Assembly: GCA_019915135.1 (NCBI GenBank)
Contig: JAHLMK010000001.1
Location: 62,001 to 126,000 of the forward strand
Direction of reading: 5' to 3'
DNA from: Strobilurus pachycystidiatus
Taxonomy: Eukaryota; Basidiomycota; Agaricomycetes; Agaricales; Physalacriaceae
Length of the DNA: 64,000 bases
Shown: piece after piece, positions 47,486 through 59,443 of the stretch
Layout: every line of letters starts with the position of its first letter
How positions within the stretch are numbered: the first letter of the stretch is position 1
The notes under the pieces: generated by a model
What the model was told of the DNA's origin: nothing
What the model saw: only the letters and a program-made list of their open reading frames with translations
The model's database searches: none
Program-made: the position numbers and the translations under genes

Positions 47486-49707
47486 TGGGCAGATTGCTGG
47501 TGCACTTACGAGGAGTTTCAACGTGCGAAAGCTCATGGTGATTTCGGTTTCTGCGCGATAGTCCCAGACCTTGAAGCCTATCTTCTGGGCGCTTCGCTGT
47601 GAATGCTGTCAGCACAACGACTATCCGGGCACAAAGATACAGTACCTCCCGATGGACATGGATTTGGTTGATGGACATCTTGTACTTAGGAGTTGGGACA
47701 GCGGGGGTTGCAACTTGAGGAGTGGTGCTCGGCGCGGTGGGGGCAGCGGCGTAGAGTGCTTTGATGCGCCCCAGACCTACGCTTTTCCCACGCGCCAACG
47801 CAGAGCGCTGCTGCGATGGATTCATCTCTTCCCACAGAACGGGTTTCACGTCTTCGTCCATAGCGGTGTCCTGCTTCGGTGCCGCTTTCTCCGGAACTTT
47901 GGCCGCACCCTCGCTCGCCGGCTCGCCTTTGCCCTTCGGCTTGCCTTCCTTCGAAGAATCCTTCTGCTTGTCCTGCTTCGTGGGTTCCTTCTGCTTCCCT
48001 TCCTTGGTGGAATCTTTCTTCGACCCTTCTTTCGTCGATGCTTTCTTCGACCCCTCTCCAGTCTTCTTTACCGCTGCCAGACTCCCGCCTTTCTTGGAGG
48101 ACGACGACAGATTGGTTTCTGTCATCAATGCCGCGGGTGCAGCGAGCGTTTTCAACTGGATACGTTCCGAAGCCCGTCTCTCTGGGCTGAGTGAGGTACC
48201 CACAGCGCAATTCGATGCGGGCGTTGGTGCTTGCCCGGGGTTGGTATCAGAACGGTCGCCAGTTTCCTGAGAACCGGACGAACTGGCGCCGACGGCAGGA
48301 CGTGTAGCCTCGGCGGGGGTGCTCTCTTCGGTGTGGGCTTTGCCACCGGCAGGTTTGGTAGCCGGTAGGGTTCCGTTCTCAATATCGACGGTACCAGAAG
48401 CGGGCTTTGGATCTGGCAGTGCAGTTTGCCCGGGAACCTGAGCTGGTTCGGCTGTGCGGACCTCCAGCGTGGCTTCCTTGAGGGCAGCGACCCAATCATC
48501 GTATGGTTCACGGTCCGCTGCAACTAGTGCTTCCAGCTCTTGCCCCAACTTGATGAGGGTTGGTAGAACGCCAGATCCCTTGATGGCGACGTCATACACG
48601 GCGAGAAAGCAGGCACGTTCGGCAGCGTTGACGAGGTGAGGGACGTTCGCGCGTAGGCGGTGCAATCTATTCCCCAGCTAGGTGGTTCGGTGAGTAATGC
48701 AACCGGGAATGAACAATCCTGATTACCTGTAAGGCTAGGGTGGGCGAGACAGAGTTGGCGGTGATGGACGACGTGACCAGGTAGAGTGGAGTCAGGGAGA
48801 GGAACTGTGTAAAAGCCTTGACAGTATTCTCGCGCGCATTTTTTCCAGGGAACAATGATAGGGTGGTTTCTTCAGATAGCCTAGACAAACATTAGTACGG
48901 ATCCAATCAAGAGTTCCGGTAATGGCCGACCCAGCTGCAACCGACAGCTCTTCCGGGAACTACATAGTGTTCTGTTAGAGACCAAGGTACAGACGATTAG
49001 GAGAGACCTGCGCACTGCAAGAAGACGCAGTTCGTCTGCGAAAGACGCCAGACGCGTCATGTACTTGACGACGCCTTGATAATTGTTCGCGGCTTTGAAA
49101 CCTTGCTCAATGGCGGCTCTCCCTTTGACTCCTGGCTGAGGAGTTGCAATGTCGGCGGACGGCATAGCGAGTTGGACTTTGCGTATGGACGACATAGCGC
49201 GTATGAATGGGGCTGTCGTACCGGACACGTCGCCAAAGACGGCGATGATGCCAGGGAAGGCTTTCAGGAGGGTGGTGGGAAAGGATGGTTGAGCACCACT
49301 CAGAGGAACGACGACGGGTGATTTGTCGAGGACGTAGGTCTCCGACAACGCCAAGGCGTGGAGGCCGGCAAGGAATCGACGCGACGATTGATGGAAGGCA
49401 TCCTTGCCGCCCGTTTTCAGGTCCGCGATAGAGGCGGGGTTATCTTCCGGGGGAAAGGTTCCCAACTTTGAGGCTTGTGAAACGACGACTTGGCGACATG
49501 CCTACTGGAGAGTCAGTCCCATACAGAAGAACCATAGAACGCAGTACACACCGCGTGAAAGTCCTTCGCCTCTTCTTCGTCGGGCTCATTGGCGTCGCCG
49601 GCCTCATCCGATGACGCGCCCAAGAAGGTAGCACTTTGGAAGAACCGGTGGGTCCCATATGGACGCAGTTCCTTCCTAAATTGCGTAGGGGGTGCCTGCG
49701 CTGCCAT
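47486..49707 (-). CDS. Unknown protein with Lys/Ser-rich repeats, upstream of or fused to the JmjC-like gene
   Basis: Starts MAAQAPPTQFRKELRPYGTH with an acidic stretch DEAGDANEPDEEEAKDF, then exons with NPASIADLKTGGKDAFHQSS, TTLLKAFPGIIAVFGDVSGT and GVVKYMTRLASFADELRLLA, a predicted helical region. A later exon begins LRANVPHLVNAAERACFLAV and leads to a charged tail with repeated KKDSTKEGKQKEPTK-like units. The last exons (HVHRE, then KRPEDRLQGLGLSRRNRNHH) run to an intron donor whose acceptor near 47,480 opens directly into the next coding block, so no intergenic space separates the two. I do not recognise the family. Confidence 0.5.
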
Positions 49708-50079
49708 CTGGGAAGTGGAGGCGGCGCTGTGGGGAATTGGTATATGTGCTCAGCTGAGGACGACGCACGAACCTGGTTGTTGTGTCACTTGCTTGTGCAG
49801 ACATGAGTGTTAACAGACTGGAACCGCTATCGACGAAGGAATGCGCAGTACGCTGCTAATTCGGACCAGGTTCTGAAACTAGCAGGTGCAATCGCGCGCG
49901 GTTTAGATTTTGTGCGACTCTCGAAACACGAAAGGTAACCGGAAATGAGAGAATGCGCAGTAAGCTGCCAGTCTGGATCTTTGACTAGCAGGTCCGGGAG
50001 CGCGCGGGGGTAATGTTGGGCGGGCTTAAATGCTGGGGAGATTACCGAGGGCGGTGTGGCGGGAGCGTGTGTCAATGGC

Positions 50080-50207
50080 GACGACGCGCGCGGAGGTGAG
50101 AGGAAAGACGCTGAGTAACGTAACGCTGAGACATTGTGTGATAGTGACGCCTTTTGCCTACGGCCCACGGTCAGTGCCGAGGATCCCCAAAATTTGTGGA
50201 CATCACG
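50080..50207. repeat. Short dispersed repeat R2, copy 2
   Basis: Closely matches 10,400-10,557: CTGAGTAACGTAACGCTGAG, GACATTGTGTGATAGTGACG and AAAATTTGTGGACATCAC appear in order. It lies between the 49,707 start and the large gene beginning at 50,649; the rest of that interval holds nothing recognisable. Confidence 0.65.
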
Positions 50208-53200
50208 GGATCAAGAGGCGTGCGAGAGAGGGCCAGGCCCATTCGAGTACACCACCGCGGGTCGTGCCAGGTTGCTCGTATGGTCAAGTCCCCAAGGTAG
50301 AATAGGCGCACCAGTCAATGTAGCTAATACCGATGTTTGACCTTGAAACAACCTTGGAAGCAGTGCATTGATCCGATGACCTAAAATGGATAGAGGCGAC
50401 GTTGGCTCTTCGGGCTCGACCACGGGTCAACACAACCATTTTCTCGCCGCCATGTGCGGTGACCTCCATCTCAGGCGGCATTGCCAAGTACCATGGCGGT
50501 GTCGTCCGTATACCAGATACTTGCTTCTATACCGGTTGCAGACCTCCTGGGCCTTTCCTTACATAACCATTGAAGCAATTAATGTTCACGTCCTGCCTGT
50601 CTATCATCAAGCCGACCAGCACCACCATCGTAAGACGTGAACACGGACATGAAGAAATTTTCGGTCTACGATCCCACTGGTACTGTCTATGTATTTGCTG
50701 TTCTCATATATCTCTGACCATTGCAGACTTTCGCTATGATCCCAAGAGACCTGGCCTCGCGAAGTGTCGATTTTGTCCATCACGCCAAGGTGCCGATCCA
50801 TGGATGGAGCTCAGAGGTCGCGCACGCCATTCCAAATTCACCCAGCATCAACGAATCCGACTCAAAGACAAGAAGCTGTCAAAGAACGACGCAGCTGTGC
50901 CAGGATCTTGTTCGGCGCCTGCAACGATGGGCAATACATCAGACAAGACACCAGACCATGGTACCCTCAATGCCAATGACGGTTTGCCCTTTCAATGAGG
51001 TGATAAGCTTCTTCTGACTTACCTTGGTCGTGCAGATTTCCTTGACGTGTTCGACCCATCCGAGTTCACGATCCCAGACGCGACCCAGTTCTTGGAGTCC
51101 GGCACTTCTCATGCAATCCAAGATCCATCACAGACCGAGTCTGAACCGCGGCCTCTGTTCTCAGCGGGACGAGTCGAATCCAACCCAATGATGGAGTCTT
51201 TCAAACGTGCACTCCAGGCTGCCGAGAGAGGCGAAATGCCCTCTGACGGGTTGACCACATTGGATAGTACCGACGATGATCAGGATGGTGGTGCGTATAA
51301 TAGTCTCTATTGAATAGCAGCATCTGATCCAGAAATTTCAGAGGATTGGGATGACGAGGAGCTTCGTTCGCACCTTGCCAGTGCCGGACAGACATCCGAA
51401 TGGTTTCCATACCCAGACAAGGCGCAATTTCTTACGGATATCCTCTTCAATTCACCCCGAATGCGTTTCTCTCGCACTCAGCAGCGCGCTGTTCTGTCTT
51501 GGGCTCGCGAGCTAGGCGCCCAAGTTCCGGGTCATGATACCCTCCGAAAGACTCAGAAAGCGCTCATCAAGGACATGGGTGACCCCACGCTGCGTCAAGA
51601 ATCTACCCGAGGCACTGTATGGTATTTAAACAGCATCGGTCACTCGTTAGTCCAGGTTCGTACTTGAATCATCGCTACCTCTGTCCTATACTCAAGTTGA
51701 ATAGGATATGTCCAATCCGATTGCTCGAGCAGACATGACGTTCTATCCCGACAATGCTGGCAGCACCAGAAACACCGTGTGGCAAAGTGACAAGCTGCGT
51801 CGAGACATCCCTGATCGTCTTCTAACACCGACAATTCGGCATCGCGGAGCTATATACTATGTTGACGAGCTTGTTCAGTGCTCCAGGAATCGCTGGTTTC
51901 TGCCAAAGCGCTGGTTCAAGCAAGGAACATCAATGATGGCCAGCGGTTATCATGTACGCCCCACCTCGGTACGATTTCTCTTATGCTCTGAGCTCGACTC
52001 TAATTTGTGGATGTGTAGGCGGGTCTTGTCGTTGACGGCGACGTGATGGATGTCCTGCCTGTCTCGGACTTCCGAGCCAATTTTCCCCAGATTTTAGCAG
52101 ACAATGATGGTGTATACCCCTTCGCCGGTTGGTCCCTTGCTACCATCTTCATTTCCGATGCTGACTTTTGTCATAGCTGAGAGTGAGGATTATGCCCAGC
52201 TCATGCCTCATCCCATGCGCGCCAAAGGTGGCGATCGACTTATATATTCGGTCCCGTTGGCTGTCTTCATTGACGACGTATCTGGCAACAAGTCTAAGCA
52301 ATGGAACAAGCACCATTCCGTTACCATCTCTAACGGATGCATGCCTCGCGAGAAACTGGAGAGCGAGTTTCACGTACGGTTCGTGGCAACGTCTCCTCAC
52401 GCGGCACCTTTGGAAATGATGCAAGGTGTCCGTGCTGATATCGAGTTCGTCCTCTCCCAATGTCAGTGTCATTACGCTCAATCACAAGTTCCAGAAAAAC
52501 CTTCAAAGACCCAATCGCGGCTTGGGATTGCGAGCTTGGCGAGGAAGTGCTGCTCGCCCCATTTGGCCTTCTCTTTGCTGGAGATAATCCGATGCAAGCA
52601 GAGCTGTGCAGCTGTTCTGGACTGGGCTCCAATTATTCCTGTCGCACTTGCCATGCTGGTGGCACCCGCGAATGGAAGCAGTCCGACCAGGGTTTCTCCG
52701 AAGTGCTCAAGGTAAAGTCGCGGCACACTTGGCTTGTGCATGTTTTCCAATACACATTTTTCAGACCGGACAGACACGCGACGCTGTCGAGACGAAGGAG
52801 GAGGTTTTTCAGCAAATCTTGACGTCACTCGAGCCGGACGTTGTTACGACGCTAGAGAAAGCCGTGCGTCAGAGTGGCGTTAAGGACGCACTAGCACAGC
52901 CTATTCTGGATCTCCTGGTGAAAATGGGTCAAGATCTTCGAAAAGCGAGTCCGAATGGCAGTGCGCACTCTCCGGACGAAGTCCAGGCGATCCTCCTTGA
53001 GGAACTCCGGAAACATCAAGAGCGGGCAGATGGAATCATCAATCCATTACTGAACATGGATGGTGCGTAATTCCGAATTCCATATTAGCTATTGAGCTCA
53101 TGCTATCCTTAGGCGTTGATATACACTTGGACACTCCAACAGAGATTCTGCATACCATTCTTCTCGGCATTGTCAAGTATTACTGGGCGCAGACGATTGT

Positions 53201-53576
53201 TATCCTTGAGAAGAGCAAGCAGTTTGAGACGTTTCAGATTCTGCTGAACTCCGTGGCAGCTGACGGTCTGAAGGTCCCCGCCATCCAAGCTGATTACATG
53301 TGTCGCTACAAGGGTGGGCTCATCGGAAAGCACTTCAAGACACTCTCACAAGTTATGGCTTTTGCGGTCGAAGGAATCGTACCGTCGCAATGCCTCGAGG
53401 CGTGGCTCAGTATTGGCCGGCTTACTGTTCTCCTGTGGCACACTGAGATTCCGGACATCGACTCATATTGCGTGAGCATCTTGTCAGAGATTTGATGCAC
53501 TCGTGTATTGATTGGTTTTCAGAAGGATTTGGAGACACAGAAGGATTTGGAGACAGCCATCGACGACTTTATCAAT

Positions 53577-53776
53577 ATTCCGCGATAAGCCTAGAGCGAG
53601 GAACGAGCGGCTGGCTTATCTTAGGATAAGATAATGGAGATAGCCAGCCATTAGATCTAGACACTTGTAAATAAACGTACGCGTTGCCGATTATTCCAAG
53701 TGTTGTTTGCGTTCGCTCTCTGGCTGGCGCATCTCCTCCGCGCCCTTTCCATCCTTCCTTCCGTCCTTTTTCGCTC
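53577..53776 (+). repeat. Split direct repeat A1
   Basis: 200 bp, identical by eye to 59,444-59,643. Contains a self-complementary stretch around GGCTGGCTTATC and GATAGCCAGCC, able to form a hairpin. Confidence 0.9.
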
Positions 53777-53803
53777 TCTTCGTCTTTCACTCGTTCAGAC
53801 TCG

Positions 53804-55183
53804 ATGACGGGCGTTGACCTCAACGCAGGCACCGGCACCGGCACCCCAGACCAGGCAGCAGTACCAACGGCTCTGCCCCGTCGCACCCATCGCTCCGCGG
53901 ACATCATCGCATTCCTCAAGTCGCTCCCACTTGCGGTACGATTGGAAAAGAACGCGGACATCGAGGAGAAGAATGCCGAGAGGATGAAGAAGAAGATGGA
54001 CCATCTTTATGACCCAGTCACCTTCCCAGACGATAGCTCACAGACCTACAGCTACATTACGATCACGCCAGAGGAAATGGAGTCGTTTCGATTCTCCGAC
54101 CTTTTGGCCTCATTCAAGAAGGTGCCGACGTACATACGTCAAAAGGTGGCGGACTGGAAGGCGTTAGAGACGCAAATGAAGAAGAAGAAGGAGGACTCGA
54201 GGATCGCTGGCGAGGAGGCGGTGCTGACGCGAAAGTGCATGGACACTGCCAAGGAGGTGGATCACGTACCGGGGATGCGTATTGAGGTGGAGTTCCATCC
54301 CATCCTCTATGAGACTGAGCGCTATGTTCCCCTCCCTCACTCAGCTTTCTCCAACGACGCTCTCCGTTACATTAGCACCCACGCACCCACCATGCCCACT
54401 ACCCGCATCAACGCGTCGCCAGGCGAATCGAAGGGTCGACTGATCCTGGATGTGGAAAAGCTCATCGAGCGATTCGGCGCCGATGTCCTTCCCTCTTTTG
54501 GCGAGTACACCGAGGCAGCGGCCAACCGTCTTCGCTTCCAGAGGTCTCGCGACACCGCTGGCACCAAGGGCCCGTTTGCTGCTCGTTGGGCCCAGCACTA
54601 CGGATTTTTCGATGTTCAGGACGATCGCATCCACGGTTATGACTTCTGGTCTTCTGTCGAGGCGAAGATTCGTTCCGACTACTTCAGCTCCCCCTCGAAG
54701 TTCAATGCGCTCACTTACGAGTCCAGGTACAACAGCGCTAAGGCTGCTTGGGAGGCGAAGAAGGAACGCGACCTGGCACTGGCTGAGCTGGAGACTCGCC
54801 TGCGCTCGTCGTTTGCAGCTCGCTCATCCTCCTCTTCTTCGCGGGGCTCCTACGGTGGGGCTCCGCGTGGCTCATTTCGCGGTGGCGCGAAATCGTCCTC
54901 GTCCCGCCAGGGCCAGTCCCCAATATGCTTGGGTTGCGGAGAGCGTGGTCATGTCGTCTCCGACCACTACTCGGGTAACGCCACCAGTAAACTCATTTGG
55001 GGCATCATCAGGGACAACAGTCTCTGCACTCCCGACTCAAAGCGCCCCATTTGCATGGCCTTCAATTACTTCACCTCACGACCCGCCTCCTGCTCTCACT
55101 CGGACCGAGTCGACGTCTGCGCCTGGTGTGGGTCCAAGGATCACGGCGCTCTCTCCCACACCTGTCGCCCGCGTCCAGCCTGA
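53804..55183 (+). CDS. Gag-like protein of the Ngaro/PAT-type element
   Basis: From MTGVDLNAGTGTGTPDQAAV this uninterrupted frame encodes 459 residues. The N-terminal two thirds are charged and helical (KNADIEEKNAERMKKKMDHL, WKALETQMKKKKEDSRIAGE). A Ser/Gly/Arg-rich stretch precedes two Cys/His clusters, CLGCGERGHVVSDH and CAWCGSKDHGALSHTC, which resemble zinc knuckles and suggest nucleic-acid binding. This order fits the gag-like first gene of DIRS-order elements. It overlaps the frame of the next gene near its 3' end, so that protein may need frameshifting, splicing or re-initiation. Confidence 0.75.
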   Translation: MTGVDLNAGTGTGTPDQAAVPTALPRRTHRSADIIAFLKSLPLAVRLEKNADIEEKNAERMKKKMDHLYDPVTFPDDSSQTYSYITITPEEMESFRFSDLLASFKKVPTYIRQKVADWKALETQMKKKKEDSRIAGEEAVLTRKCMDTAKEVDHVPGMRIEVEFHPILYETERYVPLPHSAFSNDALRYISTHAPTMPTTRINASPGESKGRLILDVEKLIERFGADVLPSFGEYTEAAANRLRFQRSRDTAGTKGPFAARWAQHYGFFDVQDDRIHGYDFWSSVEAKIRSDYFSSPSKFNALTYESRYNSAKAAWEAKKERDLALAELETRLRSSFAARSSSSSSRGSYGGAPRGSFRGGAKSSSSRQGQSPICLGCGERGHVVSDHYSGNATSKLIWGIIRDNSLCTPDSKRPICMAFNYFTSRPASCSHSDRVDVCAWCGSKDHGALSHTCRPRPA

Positions 55184-57283
55184 TCGTGACGAACTCCCCA
55201 CCCGTCCATATCTAATTTATACCGATTTCTCTAATAGCGTTCACGCTCGCGCTCCATTCGCTCATTGCTCCGACTCCGATAACGAAATCTTCAATCGAAT
55301 TGTAACGCCATACGACGTGACCAGCTTCCACTCTTTACTCGATAAGCATGACTTGACTCAACATTACCCCCTCCTCTGCAATAATCTCCGCTCTGGCTTC
55401 CCTATAGGGCGGATGCCCCGCCTCTCTTTCTCTATCATTATTCCTAATCATGTCTCGTGCCGGGAGCACAAGCCAGCTGTCGACAAGTACATCGCTGACG
55501 AACTGGCTGCCAGTCGCATTTCGGGCCCGTTCTCACTCGAGGACGTTGAGCGCATTCTTCGCGGTCCGGTTTACTGCTCGCCGCTCATTGTCGCCGTTCA
55601 GCCGCAGGGTCCAGGTATCCCAGACAAGCTCCGTGTCTGTAGGAACTTGTCGAAGGACTTCCGATCCGGTCCAGTTCACATCCCTGCGGTGAACTCATTT
55701 ATTGCCAAGGAGGACTTCCCAACTTTTCTGGATACCGCCCCCAGGGTAGAACAAATAGTGAGTCTTCAATTTTCGGGTTATGTGTAGTGGTAGCCTTCAT
55801 TTCGCACTTCTTCCCTTTTATCTGGCGGTTTCTGTGCACCCGAGAGTTACCTTTATTTTCATACGATCCCGGAATTCGCCCGCTTGCGCGTCTTCCTGAG
55901 CACTTCCGATCCGAAGTTGTCTCCGAGCACCCGATTGTGTGTCTCAGCACCTCCGCTTCGAGGTTGCTTGCTCTTTCCTTTGTGCCCAATTTGGCATCGT
56001 CGAGCCTATGGCTGACATGATCCTCGCAGATTGCGAATGCTCCCATCGGTACCCAAGCTTGTACCAAGGACATCGCGAAATTTCATCGCACCTGTCCCGT
56101 GCTCCCAGATCACAAGCCATTCCTTGTCTTTCAAGGCGACGACGGCGATTTCTACATTGATCATGTCCATCCGTTTGGTGCTGCCTCAGCGAGCAGCAAC
56201 TCCGGCATGATTGCCAATGCTCTGGTGGATGTGTGGCACTGCGAGGGCGTGCACAACCCACTGAAGTACGAGGATGACCTAAAGAACCTCCGTTTTCCAT
56301 CCGAGACTGGCACTTTCCGGTCTGGGGACCACCGTTACGATTTTGATCATGATTCCATGATGGCGATGGTCGCTCCCTTGGGTACTCCGTGGAACGATAA
56401 GGGTGACGACGATTTCGTCTTCCTCACAACATTCATTGGTTTCCTTTGGGACCTCACTCTGCGGACTGTCAGTCTTCCCGAGCTCAAGCGTGTCAAATTC
56501 TGGGATCGTGTCCGGGTCTTCATTCGCTCCTTCTCTGGTGCTCCTTGTTCCTTAGAGGACATCAACAAGATCCATGGCTCGCTCTGCCACGTCGCTTTCG
56601 TCTATGCAGCGGGTACATCACATCTTCCATCGCTTTCCAACTTCTCGGCCTCCTTCAAAGGTGATGAATTTCTTCGCCGATACCCGCCTCGCTCCGTAAT
56701 CGCCGATCTCAAATGGTGGGCCTCTGTGCTCTCTGCACCAGGCTTCTTCCGCCAGCTCAAGCCGAAGGGCCCCCTGCGTGACATGGGCATTTATGTTGAC
56801 GCTTCCACATCATGGGGTATAGGTGTGGTGATTGAAGGACGCTGGGCGGCCTTCAAACTAGTGGATGATTGGAAGGTTCGGGCTCCCGGCAGGGACATCT
56901 GCTGGCTCGAGACGTTGGCCATTGAATTCATGCTCTACTTTTTGCGAGAAATGGGTACCGCCGACGAACATTTACTCTTTCACTCTGATAACGACGGCAC
57001 CATGGGCGCGCTCAAGAAGGGCCGCTGCCCTAACGATCACATTAATCTTTCCGTGCGCCGCTCTTTCTCTGTCCTCATAGACACGGGCATCGTCCCTTCC
57101 TACCGGTCAGTTGACCACATCAACGATTAGCTTGCCCTGCTGACATATCTCAGTTACGTTCCTTCTGCGGACAATCCAGCTGATCCTATCTCTCGCGGGG
57201 TATTGGGTCGCTCGGAAGACGCTATCAATTGCACCATCACGCTCCCTGAAGAGCTTCAAGAATTCTTCATTGCTCATGTCTGA
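55143..57283 (+). CDS. Reverse transcriptase-RNase H of the Ngaro/PAT-type element
   Basis: Three exons in my reading (55,143 approximate start to 55,757; 56,030-57,105; 57,154-57,283) join without a phase error. The reverse transcriptase part has PLIVAVQPQGPGIPDKLRVC, RNLSKDFRSGPVHIPAVNSF, ACTKDIAKFHRTCPVLPDHK, DHVHPFGAASASSNSGMIAN and KYEDDLKNLRF, the last holding the YxDD catalytic aspartates. RNase H follows with GIYVDASTSWGIG (Asp), WLETLAIEF (Glu), LFHSDNDGTMGAL (Asp) and SADNPADPISRG (final Asp). The introns of 272 nt and 48 nt remove in-frame stops at 55,787 and 57,130. It ends 8 nt inside the start of the recombinase frame. Confidence 0.8.
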
Positions 57284-58931
57284 TACGCCTACTGAACCTG
57301 CGACGCCATTCGTCGCCAGCTGGGACGCGGAGGAAGAAGTGGTGGTTCTTTCCTCCCCGCGACGCGTTCCAGACCCTGATAATAATCACCATCGCTCTTT
57401 ATTTGCCTTTACTCGCCCGTTCGAATTCTCATCATCTCCACCCCGCGAAGGGTCAAATCAGCCTATATCTGCTTTGCATACTGTTCCGTCGCCTCCCCCA
57501 CATCCCATTCCCGCTTCCACTCCGGTCCGTTGGTCCATCAATCCCTTTGATTTCTCTGACGACAACACCGACCTTCCTGTCGTTGCTCAACCTGTTCCTT
57601 CATCTGCCTCTCTGCATCATCCATTTCCCAGCAGTACAGTCATCTCGCCGCTATCATCTGCTCCTGCATCTGCTCCTCGTAAGCCTCGGCAGGGTAATGA
57701 GGTCCGCTCCAGTACACTCCGTCCCTCTGTGCTTGCAGCAGATCGCCTGTTCACTTGGAAGTCCGAATACTCCAAAGTGCATGATCAACTGCTTGATGAA
57801 CAGTTGCCGGAGCCTCTGGTTGAGATGGCTAGGTCTGCTTTGCGTAACGCATATGCTCCGGCTACAAAAAACTCATATGCCGCAGGCCTCCTTCGATTCA
57901 CTCAGTTCTGTGACAAGTGGGACATTCCGGAGGCCAGTCGGATGCCCGCCTCATACGCATTACTCTGCGCCTTTATTGGGCAGTACAAGGGCCGAGTTTC
58001 TGGCCGTACTATCAAAAGTTGGCTTTCTGGACTGAAGGCTTGGCACGACGTGAACTGTGCACCTTGGGAGGGCGACCATCGCTGGGTTCAAATGGGTCGC
58101 GTATCTGCCAACAAGGAGGGCGCACATCACAAGCGCCCTCTCCGTTCACCAGTTTCCATGGAGCACTTGATTGTACTGCGTAAAGCACTCGATCTCTCGC
58201 GCCCTCAACATGCCGCTATTTGGGTGGCGGCTCTGTGTGCCTTTTGGGGCTGTCGGCGCTTAGGCGAGCTGCTTGTCACTACACCAGCCAAGTTTGATCC
58301 GTTCTATCATGTTTGCCGCTCTGTGGTGTACGTTCCTTCATTGATTTCTTTTGATCCTTTTCTTATTATCTCTAGCATCACTTTTACTCTGCTCAGAGGC
58401 AGTGTCCGTTCAGCCAACTTCCGTCTCCCTTGGACCAAGACCACCAAGGAGTTAGGCTTTCTGCTTTCCTTGACGGGTCGGGATGATGACTTGTGCGTTG
58501 TCGATGGCTTGCACAACCACCTCAAGGTCAATGCTTCAGTTCCCGGGGACGCTCCTCTCTTCGCTTATGCAACATCCGCCACTACTTGGTCCCACCTGAC
58601 AAAGAAGGCTTTCCTTGACTTCTGCCATGACGTCTGGTCGTGTGCAGCTCTGGCGCACATACTCGGACACAGCTTCCGCATTGGTGGCGCCGTGGAACTT
58701 CTTCTGGCGGGTGTTCCCCCGGAGATTGTTGCCGCTACTGGAGGGTGGACATCTCTAGCATTTCTCCTTTATTGGCGGCGCATGGAGGAGATCCTGCCTC
58801 TCAGCACGTCTCGGGCTTATAAGAGATCCCACGTTGACGATCTTGCTACTCTATTTGAATCTTTCCGTGTCTCTATGAAGATTCCGGCTACCTTACTAGA
58901 CCCCTCTGGGGATCCTGATTTGACGCTTTGA
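57276..58931 (+). CDS. Tyrosine recombinase of the Ngaro/PAT-type element
   Basis: MSDTPTEPATPFVASWDAEE opens a Pro/Ser-rich N-terminus, followed by an SAM-like core-binding part (NAYAPATKNSYAAGLLRFTQ, SGRTIKSWLSGLKAWHDVN) and the catalytic domain: FWGCRRLGELL (first Arg), LGHSFRIGGAVELL (H-x-x-R), TGGWTSLAFLLYWRR (the W and the nucleophilic Tyr). All expected catalytic residues are present. A 48-nt GT-AG intron at 58,328-58,375 is likely, leaving 535 residues; it is in frame and has no stop, so retention is also possible. The enzyme would insert the circular cDNA, explaining the lack of a target-site duplication. Confidence 0.85.
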   Translation: MSDTPTEPATPFVASWDAEEEVVVLSSPRRVPDPDNNHHRSLFAFTRPFEFSSSPPREGSNQPISALHTVPSPPPHPIPASTPVRWSINPFDFSDDNTDLPVVAQPVPSSASLHHPFPSSTVISPLSSAPASAPRKPRQGNEVRSSTLRPSVLAADRLFTWKSEYSKVHDQLLDEQLPEPLVEMARSALRNAYAPATKNSYAAGLLRFTQFCDKWDIPEASRMPASYALLCAFIGQYKGRVSGRTIKSWLSGLKAWHDVNCAPWEGDHRWVQMGRVSANKEGAHHKRPLRSPVSMEHLIVLRKALDLSRPQHAAIWVAALCAFWGCRRLGELLVTTPAKFDPFYHVCRSVVYVPSLISFDPFLIISSITFTLLRGSVRSANFRLPWTKTTKELGFLLSLTGRDDDLCVVDGLHNHLKVNASVPGDAPLFAYATSATTWSHLTKKAFLDFCHDVWSCAALAHILGHSFRIGGAVELLLAGVPPEIVAATGGWTSLAFLLYWRRMEEILPLSTSRAYKRSHVDDLATLFESFRVSMKIPATLLDPSGDPDLTL

Positions 58932-59107
58932 TACTTGTCCTACTTGCTTAGAATTGTTATTACTTACATGCTCTCTGTATTGCTCTCGTTTTTTACTACT
59001 CTAGTTTAAGTATCTGATAAATGTGTATTCGTCGCCTAGCCTCTGTTTGGGTGAATCAGATCCGCTCAAAGGCATGAATCTGCTTGTTGTGAGCCTTTGG
59101 CTCCGAA

Positions 59108-59443
59108 TTGGTGTTTCAGATTCGTTATCCTTTGCACGGATTTGTTTTCACCAGGCGCTCAAGACTGTCGGTTTCCCTTCCCGACCTGTTTGCATCCCGG
59201 GTTTCACGGTTCTCTCTCTTTTGAGGGACTCGGAACCGGTCCACACTGCTTCGTTTCCACAGGACCGCGTTCCGTTCTCCCTTTCACTTCTCACTAACCG
59301 TGATCCCGGGCGGTAAACCGCCAGTCTTTCGACACACTACACAAGATAGTATTCACACCACTATATTGTGTACTCATACCTCTCTACCTTTCATCCCATT
59401 GCTTCTATCCCTACGTGATCCCTTCAAGGCTTGGAATTATCTT
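59108..59443 (+). repeat. Split direct repeat B1
   Basis: 336 bp, identical by eye to 59,673-60,008; directly abuts A2. Confidence 0.9.

Noticed and set aside
47571..48270. Hydrophobic plus-strand frames resembling membrane segments
   Set aside because: They are antisense to the Lys/Glu-rich repeats of the minus-strand gene, which reads as coding with proper introns.
55758..56029. Frameshift/degenerate segment in the reverse transcriptase
   Set aside because: A GTGAGT donor and GCAG acceptor bracket it and the frame resumes correctly, so an intron is the simpler reading.
57106..57153. TAG inside the RNase H frame as a sign that the retrotransposon is dead
   Set aside because: The stop lies in a 48-nt GT-AG segment whose removal restores the conserved YVPSADNPADP motif.
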